From Dokdonella_A sp036518555 (GTDB lineage: Bacteria > Pseudomonadota > Gammaproteobacteria > Xanthomonadales > Rhodanobacteraceae), in assembly GCF_036518555.1 (NCBI RefSeq), contig NZ_DATDMY010000268.1, positions 1 through 44,381 of the forward strand: a DNA stretch of 44,381 nucleotides. Reading direction: 5' to 3'. The position numbers and the translations under genes are program-made. The notes below the pieces were generated by a model. That model was not told where the DNA came from, did no database searches, and worked only from the letters and a program-made list of their open reading frames with translations. Below, piece after piece: positions 35,355 to 42,993 of this stretch. Within the stretch, counting starts at the first letter, position 1. Each line of letters begins with the position of its first letter.

Positions 35355-38300
35355 GTGCCCCGTCCGAGACCCGCGTCGTCATCGGTCCGATCGCGCCCGC
35401 TCCGTCGCTGGTGCGGCGGACTGCTTGCGCTGGGCTTCCTGCTGGCTGGAAGCGCACGCGGCGACGCGCTGCGACGCGACTTCTATTTCCAGACGATCAC
35501 GACCGAACAAGGCCTCGCGCAGAACACGGTCAGCGCGTTCCTGCAGGATCGCGACGGCTTCCTCTGGGTCGGTACGGACAGCGGCCTGCAGCAGTACGAC
35601 GGCTACGCGTTCACGACGTTCGAGCATTCCGGCGACGACCCCGCGAGCCTGCCCGAAGGTCCGATTTCCTCGCTCGCCGAGGACGGCGACGGCACGCTGT
35701 GGATCGGAACGCTCGGCTCCGGGCTCGTGCGGCATGCGCCGCACGCGGCCGGCTTCGAGCGCGTCGACCTCGGCGACGTCGCCAACGTCCACGCCCTGCT
35801 CGCCGACGCACGGCGCGGCCTGTGGATCGGTTGCGACGAGGGCATCGTTCTGCTCGACGGCCGCACGGGGCGGGTCGAGCGGCGCTGGCCGGTCAGTGCG
35901 GCCGACGGCCGCGGCGTGCTGTTCCGCCAGTTCCACGTCGACGAGGCGGGCGCGCTGTGGGTGGCGAGCTCCGGCGGCCTGCTGCGACTGGGCGCCGACG
36001 ACGAGGCGCCGCGGCGCGTCGCCGCGGAGTCGATCGCCGACGCGCGCGCGCTGCTCACGCGTTTCGACGGACGCCTGCAGGTCGGCACCAGCGACGGCCT
36101 CTACCTCATCGACGCGAAGGGCGCCGCGCAGCGCATCTGGCCCGCGAGCGGCGAGCAGCTCGTGACCGCGATGGTCGAGGATGCGCGCCATCGCCTATGG
36201 CTCGGCGTGCAGAACGCGGGTGTCGCGCTGTTCGATCCCGTGCACGGCGACACGCAATGGCTGCGGCCGGATCCGAACACGCCCGGCAGCCTGCCCGATG
36301 CGATCGTCACGAGCATGCGTTTCGACCGCTCCGGCCTGCTCTGGCTCGGCTCGCACGAACGCGGCATCAGCAAGGTCGATCCCGAGGGCACGCCGTTCCG
36401 CTACGTCGCCGAGCGCGATCCGCAGCGGCCGCAGACCGCGACGAACTACGTGCGCGCCGTGTTCGAGGACGAAGCCGGCAGCCTCTGGATCGGCGCCAAG
36501 GACGGCCTCAAGCGCTACCTGCGCGACAGCAACCGCTTCGAGTACTTCGACGACCTCGCGCTGCAAGGCCTCAAGGGCGACATCCGCATCGGCGACATCG
36601 TCGTCTATGCGTTCGCGCAGGCCGACCACGGGCGCTTGTGGATCGCCACCGATCACGGCGCCGGCCTGTTCGATCCCGCGCGCCGGACCATCGCGTTCCT
36701 GCCGCGCGACCCGGACGGCACGCACGGCCTCGCCGACGCGAACGTGCGCAGCCTGCTCGAAGCCGACGACGGCAGCCTCTGGTTCGGCACCACGCGCGCC
36801 GGCATCGCCCGCTACGAGCCGCGCGCGAATCGCTGGACGAGCTTCCGGCGGGAGGCGGGCGGCGAAGCCGTCGGCGGCCTGAGCGACGACCGCGTGCTCG
36901 CACTGTACGAAGATCGCGACGGCCGCATCTGGTCGGGCAACATCAACGGCCTCAACCTCGTCGATGCGCAGGCGCGTACCGTGCGGGTGTTCCGCAGCGA
37001 TGCGCACGACCCGCACTCGCTTTCGGCGAGCCTCGTCCGCTCGATCCACGAGGCGGCCGACGGCCACCTCTGGATCGGGACCCAGGCCGGCCTCAACCGG
37101 CTCGATTCGCTCGATGCGACGCACGCGCGCTTCTCGCGCTGGCAGCCACGCGACGGCCTGCCCGGCGCGACCGTCTACGCGATCCGCGACGACCGGCTGG
37201 CGCGGCTGTGGTTGAGCACGAACCGCGGCATCGCGTCGTTCGATCCGCAGACCGGCACGTTCCGCGCGTTCACGATCGCCGACGGCCTGCAGGGAATGGA
37301 GTTCAACGGCGGCGCGGTGGCGACCCTCGCCGACGGCGAGATCGCGTTCGGCGGCGTCAACGGCCTCAACCTGTTCGCTCCGCAAACGATCGTCGGCAGC
37401 CGCTACGCGGCGCCGGTCGTCTTCACCGCGGTTCGGGTCGGGTCGCAAGGCTCGCCCGCCCAGAGCGAGGGCGGCGTGCTGACGATGGAGGCGGCCGAGC
37501 GCGTCGTCCGGTTCGAGTTCGCCGCGCTCGATTTCGCCGCGCCCGAGCGCAACCGCTTCGCGTACCAGCTCGAGGGCTTCGACGAACACTGGGTCGATGC
37601 GGGGACGCGCCACGACGCCACCTACACGAACCTCGACGCGGGCCGCTACACGTTCCGCGTGCGCGCGAGCAATCGCGACGGCTACTGGAGCGACCGCGTC
37701 GCGCGCGCCGAGCTGCGCGTGACGCCGCCATGGTGGGACAGCCTCGCCGCGCGCACGCTCTACCTGCTCGCCGCGGCCGCGATCGCGCTCGTGCTCTGGC
37801 GCGCGCATCGCGAGCGGCGGCGCGAGGAGCGTTCGTATCACCGCGACCTGCGCGAACGCGAGGACCGCCTGCGCCTCGCGCTGTGGGGCTCGGGCGACGA
37901 TTTCTGGGACTGGAACATGGCGAGCGGCACGATCGTCGTGACCGGGCCGGGCGACCTCTTCAGGGGCGTTTCGCGCGAACCGGTGGAACTGACGCGCGAG
38001 TGGTTCCGCGAGAACACGCATCCGGACGACCTGCCCGCGGTCGAACGACGCCTCGACCAGCACATCAACCGCACGACCGACACCTTCGAGTCCGAGCACC
38101 GCGTGCGCAACAAGAAGGGCGAATGGAGCTGGTCGCTCGCGCGCGGCAAGATCGTCGAGCGCGACAGCGACGGCCAGCCGCTGCGCATGTGCGGCACCGC
38201 GCGCGACGTCACCGCCGAACGCGCGGCCGAGCACGAGCGCCGCGTCGCGCACGAGGTCATCCGCAGCATGGGCGAAGCGGTCGCGGTGACCGACCTCGAA

Positions 38301-39935
38301 TTCCGCTTCATGACGATCAACCCCGCGTTCACGCGCATCACCGGCTGGCGCGTCGAGGAGATCGTCGGCCGCTCGGCGGCGATCCTCAATTGCGCGCGGC
38401 ACCCGGTCGAGCAGTACCTCGAACTGCGCGAAGTGCTCAATCGCGACGGCCACTGGCGCGGCGAACTGTGGCAGCGGCGCAAGACCGGCGAGGAGTTCCT
38501 CAGCTGGGTCGAGATTTCGGAGATCTGCGACGCCAACGGCAAGCGCACGCACTTCGTCAGCGTGACTTCCGACATCACCGACCGCAAGCGCGCCGAACAG
38601 GAACTGCGCTATCTCGCCAACTACGACGCGCTGACCGGCCTGCCGAACCGCACCCTGCTCAGCGAGCGCATCGCGCACGCGATCGCGCGCGCGCGGCGCA
38701 ACGGACGCAAGGTCGCGGTCCTGTTCCTCGACCTGGACCGCTTCAAGCACGTCAACGATTCGATGGGCCATGCCGCCGGCGACAGCATGCTCAAGGCGGC
38801 CGGCGCGCGCCTGCGGCACGTCGTGCGCGAAGGCGATTCGGTCGCGCGCGTCGGCGGCGATGAATTCACGGTCGTGATCGAGGACATCGGCAGCAGCACC
38901 GAGGCCGAACACGTCGCGGCGAAGATCATCGCCGCGTTCGAGCAGCCGCTCGAGCTCGACAACGGCCAGGAGGTGGTCATCTCGCCGTCGATCGGCATCA
39001 GCCTGCACCCGGACCACGGCCAGGCGGCGAGCGACCTGCTCAAGTTCGCCGACACCGCGATGTACCAGGCCAAGGAGCACGGCCGCAAGACGTGGATGGT
39101 ATACACCGAGGCGATGGACGCCGCCGCGCGCCTGCGCGCGACCACCGTGGCGGCCTTGCGCAAGGCGCTCGAGCGCAACGAGCTGACCCTGCACTACCAA
39201 CCCAAGCTGTCCCTGCTCGACGACCGCATCACCGGCGTCGAGGCGCTGCTGCGCTGGCGCAGCGGCGACCTCGGCGACGTGTCGCCGGGCGTGTTCATCC
39301 CGATCGCCGAGGAGACCGGGATGATCATCGAGATCGGCGACTGGGTGGTCGAGCACGCGTGCGCGCAGCTCGCGCAGTGGCGCGACGCCGGCCTGCACGA
39401 CATCACGATGTCGATCAACATATCGGTCGCGCAGCTCCTGCGCGGGGACCTGATCCGTCGCCTGTGCGACGTGCTCGCCGAGCACGACATCGCGCCGAAC
39501 CAGCTCGAGCTCGAGCTCACCGAGAGCATGGTCATGGCGAACGCGGAGCAGTCGATCACGACGCTGCGCCGGCTCAAGGCGATCGGCGTCAACCTCGCGA
39601 TCGACGATTTCGGCACCGGCTATTCGTCGTTGAGCTACCTCAAGCGCCTGCCGATCGACGCGCTCAAGATCGACAAGGAATTCGTCGGCGACATCACCAC
39701 CGACCCCGACGACGAGGCGATCACTGCGACCGTGATCGCGATGGCCCATTCCCTCGGCCTCAACGTCGTCGCCGAAGGGGTCGAACGGGTCGAGCAGGTC
39801 GACTACCTGCGCGAGCAGGACTGCGACGAGGTGCAGGGCCACTGGCTCTCCTATCCGCTGCCCGCCGACCAGTGCCTCGCGTTCCTGCGCGAACGCGCGC
39901 AGCGGCGCCGGGCGGCGCTCGACGAACGCGGCTGA
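35355..39935 (+). CDS. Transmembrane propeller-PAS-PAS-GGDEF-EAL signalling protein
   Basis: About 1526 residues from a GTG at 35355, chosen for its signal peptide (RRWCGGLLALGFLLAGSARG) and the promoter-like TACACT just upstream. The periplasmic part (~40-690) is made of Reg_prop propeller repeats (LWVGT, LWIGT and LWFGT recurring), then a Y_Y_Y domain (~690-780, RFAYQLEGFDEHW). One helix (~797-815, TLYLLAAAAIALVLW) leads to two PAS domains (~835-955, ~960-1080), GGDEF (~1095-1255) and EAL (~1270-1520). The GGDEF motif is intact, with an inhibitory site REGD five residues before it. EAL marks are complete: EALLRW, NISVAQ, ELTESM, DDFGTGYSS, IDKEF and AEGVE. It should both make and break c-di-GMP in response to an outside signal. 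The neighbours zapB-like/zapA are probably independent. Confidence 0.95.
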   Translation: MPRPRPASSSVRSRPLRRWCGGLLALGFLLAGSARGDALRRDFYFQTITTEQGLAQNTVSAFLQDRDGFLWVGTDSGLQQYDGYAFTTFEHSGDDPASLPEGPISSLAEDGDGTLWIGTLGSGLVRHAPHAAGFERVDLGDVANVHALLADARRGLWIGCDEGIVLLDGRTGRVERRWPVSAADGRGVLFRQFHVDEAGALWVASSGGLLRLGADDEAPRRVAAESIADARALLTRFDGRLQVGTSDGLYLIDAKGAAQRIWPASGEQLVTAMVEDARHRLWLGVQNAGVALFDPVHGDTQWLRPDPNTPGSLPDAIVTSMRFDRSGLLWLGSHERGISKVDPEGTPFRYVAERDPQRPQTATNYVRAVFEDEAGSLWIGAKDGLKRYLRDSNRFEYFDDLALQGLKGDIRIGDIVVYAFAQADHGRLWIATDHGAGLFDPARRTIAFLPRDPDGTHGLADANVRSLLEADDGSLWFGTTRAGIARYEPRANRWTSFRREAGGEAVGGLSDDRVLALYEDRDGRIWSGNINGLNLVDAQARTVRVFRSDAHDPHSLSASLVRSIHEAADGHLWIGTQAGLNRLDSLDATHARFSRWQPRDGLPGATVYAIRDDRLARLWLSTNRGIASFDPQTGTFRAFTIADGLQGMEFNGGAVATLADGEIAFGGVNGLNLFAPQTIVGSRYAAPVVFTAVRVGSQGSPAQSEGGVLTMEAAERVVRFEFAALDFAAPERNRFAYQLEGFDEHWVDAGTRHDATYTNLDAGRYTFRVRASNRDGYWSDRVARAELRVTPPWWDSLAARTLYLLAAAAIALVLWRAHRERRREERSYHRDLREREDRLRLALWGSGDDFWDWNMASGTIVVTGPGDLFRGVSREPVELTREWFRENTHPDDLPAVERRLDQHINRTTDTFESEHRVRNKKGEWSWSLARGKIVERDSDGQPLRMCGTARDVTAERAAEHERRVAHEVIRSMGEAVAVTDLEFRFMTINPAFTRITGWRVEEIVGRSAAILNCARHPVEQYLELREVLNRDGHWRGELWQRRKTGEEFLSWVEISEICDANGKRTHFVSVTSDITDRKRAEQELRYLANYDALTGLPNRTLLSERIAHAIARARRNGRKVAVLFLDLDRFKHVNDSMGHAAGDSMLKAAGARLRHVVREGDSVARVGGDEFTVVIEDIGSSTEAEHVAAKIIAAFEQPLELDNGQEVVISPSIGISLHPDHGQAASDLLKFADTAMYQAKEHGRKTWMVYTEAMDAAARLRATTVAALRKALERNELTLHYQPKLSLLDDRITGVEALLRWRSGDLGDVSPGVFIPIAEETGMIIEIGDWVVEHACAQLAQWRDAGLHDITMSINISVAQLLRGDLIRRLCDVLAEHDIAPNQLELELTESMVMANAEQSITTLRRLKAIGVNLAIDDFGTGYSSLSYLKRLPIDALKIDKEFVGDITTDPDDEAITATVIAMAHSLGLNVVAEGVERVEQVDYLREQDCDEVQGHWLSYPLPADQCLAFLRERAQRRRAALDERG

Positions 39936-40009
39936 GGCCGCCGCGGGCCGGGCGCCATCGGCGCCGGGATCCGCGTCCTGCCTCGCTGTTCCCTGCCACG
40001 GATTCCCGC

Positions 40010-40015
40010 TATATT
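40010..40015 (+). promoter_or_regulatory. Candidate -10 box for the zapB-like/zapA operon
   Basis: TATATT, directly before the ATG at 40023. If it is the real -10, transcription would start at or within 1-2 bases of the ATG, giving a leaderless mRNA. No ribosome binding site is present between them. Confidence 0.5.
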
Positions 40016-40022
40016 CGGCCGC

Positions 40023-40241
40023 ATGTCCGCGCACGAGCAAAGCCTGCTGGCCATCAGCGAACGGGTCGACCGCCTGCTCGACCTGTGCCGCTCGCTGCAG
40101 GAGGAGAACCGCAGCCTGCGCAACAGCCAGGAGCAGCTCGCGAACGAGCGGGCGCAGCTGATCGCGCGCAACGAGCAGGCACGATCGCGCGTCGAGGCGA
40201 TGATCATGCGGCTCAAGTCGCTGGAGCAGAACCAGGCATGA
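40023..40241 (+). CDS. ZapB-like coiled-coil protein (TIGR02449 type)
   Basis: 72 residues, nearly all one predicted coiled coil with heptad-like Leu spacing (LLAISERVDRLLDLCRSLQE, continuing EENRSLRNSQEQL). The family sits directly before zapA in many gammaproteobacteria and probably belongs to the division machinery; its exact role is unproven. Its stop overlaps the zapA start as ATGA (40238-40241). No ribosome site is seen upstream. Confidence 0.88.
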   Translation: MSAHEQSLLAISERVDRLLDLCRSLQEENRSLRNSQEQLANERAQLIARNEQARSRVEAMIMRLKSLEQNQA

Positions 40242-40543
40242 ATGGTCCCGGCGAACCTGTCACCGTCCACATCCTCGACCGCGAGTTCCACGTCGCCTGC
40301 ACGCCGGACGAGCGCGCCGGGCTCCTCGCCGCGGCTCGCTACCTCGACGAGAAGATGCGCGAGATGCGCAACAACGCGCGCACGGCCGGGCTCGACCGGA
40401 TCGCGATCCTCGCCGCATTGAACATCTGCCATGAACTGCTCGACGAGCGCGCGCGGGAGTCGAGCGAATCCCGCCAGATGGCAGAGAAACTGCAAGCGAT
40501 CAACCTGAAGCTTGAACGCGTGTTGCCCGCGTCACTACAATAG
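40238..40543 (+). CDS. zapA: Cell division protein ZapA
   Basis: 101 residues, usual length. ZapA binds and bundles FtsZ at the division ring. The N-terminal domain VTVHILDREFHVACTPDERAGLLAAARYLDEKMREMR and the C-terminal helix (DRIAILAALNICHELLDERARES, then coiled coil) are typical. It is coupled to the zapB-like gene and followed 8 bases later by the 6S RNA start, the arrangement seen in many gammaproteobacteria. Confidence 0.96.
   Translation: MNGPGEPVTVHILDREFHVACTPDERAGLLAAARYLDEKMREMRNNARTAGLDRIAILAALNICHELLDERARESSESRQMAEKLQAINLKLERVLPASLQ
40512..40541 (+). promoter_or_regulatory. Sigma70-type promoter of 6S RNA
   Basis: TTGAAC (40512-40517), 18 bases, TACAAT (40536-40541), ending at the last codons of zapA. 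A start near 40549-40551 fits the 5' end of the RNA inferred from its closing stem. Confidence 0.65.
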
Positions 40544-40550
40544 CGCCAGG

Positions 40551-40738
40551 TGTCCTCTGCAGTGCCCGGCAGCGCACTCTTACATATTGCCTTGTTCCTA
40601 TAGACGACCCCGGGACGGCGAGACGACAACCGGTGTGCAGGTCCGCCACGAGCGGAAAGCCTTATGGTTCCGTCAGCCCTCCCACCTGATCCCGAGGATC
40701 AAGGTCGTTCGATGCGCACCGGCACATCGCGGAGGACA
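40551..40738 (+). ncRNA. ssrS: 6S RNA
   Basis: About 188 bases between zapA and the 5-FCL gene, the classic 6S RNA location. The ends pair perfectly: TGTCCTC (40551-40557) with GAGGACA (40732-40738). The middle holds long imperfect pairings around CCCGGGACGGCGAGACGAC and the GGTTCCGTCAG region, consistent with the long rod and central bubble. 6S RNA binds the sigma70 RNA polymerase holoenzyme and holds it in stationary phase. Exact ends are inferred from the stem. Confidence 0.9.
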
Positions 40739-40818
40739 TCTTCTTTTGCTTTCGTCCGTGAAAGCGGCTCTCTGAAGCGTTCGTGCGGTGTGCGCGCCGC
40801 GTTCTGGTCCAGTCCAGA

Positions 40819-40841
40819 GCGGCCGTCCTTGGCCGCACTTT
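40819..40841 (+). terminator. Weak terminator-like hairpin after 6S RNA
   Basis: Stem GCGGCC / GGCCGC with a 6-base loop, followed by ACTTTT. Six base pairs and a short T run make it a weak candidate. Confidence 0.45.
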
Positions 40842-40923
40842 TCAGGTGGAGCCCTTTGCTCGACCTTTTCGCCTGGGCGCGCTGCGGCGCAGCGGTCCTC
40901 ACGGTCGTGCAAAACTCCTCGAC

Positions 40924-40950
40924 GTCATGCCCGCGAAAGCGGGCATCCAT
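40924..40950. repeat. Short palindromic repeat-like element with GAAA tetraloop
   Basis: An 8-bp perfect stem ATGCCCGC / GCGGGCAT with loop GAAA, in the context GTCATGCCCGCGAAAGCGGG followed by CATCCAT. This resembles the scattered repeat unit (GTCATTCCCGCGAAAGCGGG) I know from many proteobacterial intergenic regions. Only one copy is in the window. Confidence 0.6.
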
Positions 40951-41002
40951 TTTGCCCCTGATCCGGCCTCGACGTGAGCAGCGGCGCGCAGGACCCCATG
41001 AC

Positions 41003-41614
41003 ATGAACGCCACTCCCAACCGCGCCGTGCTGAGGAAGGCTCTGCGCGAGCGGCGTGCGGCGCTGCCGGCAGCGGAGCGGATCGCGGCGGCGCAGGCGGT
41101 CGTCGCGCAGCTCGAGCAGGTGCCCGAGTTCATGACCGATCGGCGCATCGGTGGCTATTGGGCCGTCGAGGGCGAGCTGCCGCTCGCCGCACTGATCGGC
41201 GGCATGCGAGCACGCGGCCAACAGTATTGCCTGCCCGTCGTCGGCGCGGATCGCCTGCTGCGCTTCGCGCCGTGGCGGCCGGGCGACGCATTGGCGACGA
41301 ACCGGTTCGGCATCCCCGAGCCCGCCTTCGCGCCCACGCACCTGCTCGCCGCCGGCGAGCTCGACGTCGTGCTCGTGCCGATGCTCGGATTCGACCGCAA
41401 CGGCCACCGGCTCGGCTTCGGCGGCGGGTGGTACGACCGCAGTTTCGCGTTCCTCGCCGCGCGCGCCGACGTCGGCAAGCCCGTACTCGTCGGCGTCGCC
41501 TATGCATGGCAGGAGATCGACGCCCTCGACGCACAGCCTTGGGACGTGCGCCTCGACTACGTCGCGACCGAGCGCGAACTGCTCGACTTCACCGCGCCGG
41601 TCGCGGCGCTGTAG
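41003..41614 (+). CDS. 5-formyltetrahydrofolate cyclo-ligase
   Basis: 203 residues (E. coli YgfA has 182). The enzyme turns 5-formyl-THF into 5,10-methenyl-THF with ATP. Motifs: N-terminal LRKALRERRAALP, GYWAVEGELPLAALI, the nucleotide loop GHRLGFGGGWYDR (~135-147) and VGVAYAWQEIDALDAQPWDVRLDYVATE at the C-terminus. Start at 41003 with CAGGAC upstream; an out-of-frame ATG lies 5 bases before. Its position after 6S RNA is conserved from E. coli (ygfA). Confidence 0.95.
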   Translation: MNATPNRAVLRKALRERRAALPAAERIAAAQAVVAQLEQVPEFMTDRRIGGYWAVEGELPLAALIGGMRARGQQYCLPVVGADRLLRFAPWRPGDALATNRFGIPEPAFAPTHLLAAGELDVVLVPMLGFDRNGHRLGFGGGWYDRSFAFLAARADVGKPVLVGVAYAWQEIDALDAQPWDVRLDYVATERELLDFTAPVAAL

Positions 41615-41688
41615 GCGTTGCGCGCACGACGGACGCCCGCGCCGAAACCCGCTACTCTCGCCGCTTCACCGGCCGACGGATTGCGGCG

Positions 41689-42141
<453 letters not shown>

Positions 42142-42229
42142 CGAGCGGAACACGGGCCTGCGCCCGGTACGGGCGGGCGCCGCGTGACGACGCCTCGACC
42201 CGGCGCGTGAGCCGGCCGCGCCAAACGCG

Positions 42230-42235
42230 TACCAT
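42230..42235 (+). promoter_or_regulatory. Candidate -10 box for rpiA
   Basis: TACCAT in a CGCGTACCATGCGCG context, 33 bases before the rpiA ATG. Similar TANNNT boxes precede several genes of the window. Confidence 0.35.
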
Positions 42236-42268
42236 GCGCGACCTCGAACCCAGCCTGCGGAGCACGCG

Positions 42269-42913
42269 ATGAGCCAGGACGACCAGAAGCGCCTTGCGGG
42301 GCGCGCCGCGATGCGCTACGTCGAGGACGGCATGATCGTCGGCGTCGGCACCGGTTCGACCGTCGCGCATTTCATCGACGCGTTGGCCGAGCGGCGCGCC
42401 GACATCGAGGGCGCGGTGTCGAGTTCGGAACAGTCGTCGCGCCTGTTGAAGGAGCGCGGCATCCCCGTGCTCGATCTCAACTCGACCGGCGACATTCCAC
42501 TGTACGTCGACGGCGCCGACGAATGCGACGGCCGCAGGTGCCTGATCAAGGGTGGCGGCGCCGCACTCACGCGCGAGAAGATCGTCGCCGCGGCTTCGCG
42601 CACGTTCGTCTGCATCATCGACCCGGCCAAGCGTGTCGACGTACTCGGCCGCTTTCCGCTGCCGGTGGAAGTGATCCCGATGGCGCGCAGCTACGTCGCG
42701 CGCGAGATCGTCAAGCGCGGCGGCAATCCGGTCTGGCGTGACGGCGTCGTCACCGACAACGGCAACTGGATCCTCGACGTGCACGGCCTGCGCATCACGG
42801 AGCCGGTCGAGCTCGAGCGCGAGTTGAACCAGATCGCCGGCGTCGTCACGGTCGGGCTGTTCGCTCAGCGCCCGGCCGACGTCGTGCTGATCGGCGCCGA
42901 GGTCATGCGCTGA
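42269..42913 (+). CDS. rpiA: Ribose-5-phosphate isomerase A
   Basis: 214 residues, against 219 in E. coli. It interconverts ribose 5-phosphate and ribulose 5-phosphate in the pentose phosphate pathway. Marks: GVGTGSTVAHFIDAL (phosphate loop), SSSEQSSRLL, YVDGADECDGRRCLIKGGGAALTREKIVA with the catalytic Asp/Lys/Glu set, and VRRGG-like VKRGGNPVWRDGVVTDNGNWILDVHG. The neighbourhood (zapA, 6S RNA, 5-FCL, rpiA) matches that of other gammaproteobacteria. Confidence 0.98.
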   Translation: MSQDDQKRLAGRAAMRYVEDGMIVGVGTGSTVAHFIDALAERRADIEGAVSSSEQSSRLLKERGIPVLDLNSTGDIPLYVDGADECDGRRCLIKGGGAALTREKIVAAASRTFVCIIDPAKRVDVLGRFPLPVEVIPMARSYVAREIVKRGGNPVWRDGVVTDNGNWILDVHGLRITEPVELERELNQIAGVVTVGLFAQRPADVVLIGAEVMR

Positions 42914-42993
42914 GCATTTGACCGTCTCGCCGCGGCCGTGCTCCCATGCGGGTCCAGCCCGCCGCCGCCGGCAGCCTCGACGGAGACCGCTGC

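Larger units (their letters stand above)
40739..41002. other. Spacer between 6S RNA and the 5-FCL gene
   Basis: No gene seen. It contains a weak terminator-like hairpin (40819-40836) and a GAAA-loop hairpin (40924-40950), listed separately. In related bacteria 6S precursors are read through into the cyclo-ligase gene, and this may apply here. Confidence 0.5.

Noticed and set aside
40751..41002. Upstream extension of the 5-FCL frame toward 40664
   Set aside because: The upstream frame covers 6S RNA and has no family similarity; the ATG at 41003 fits the known N-terminus.
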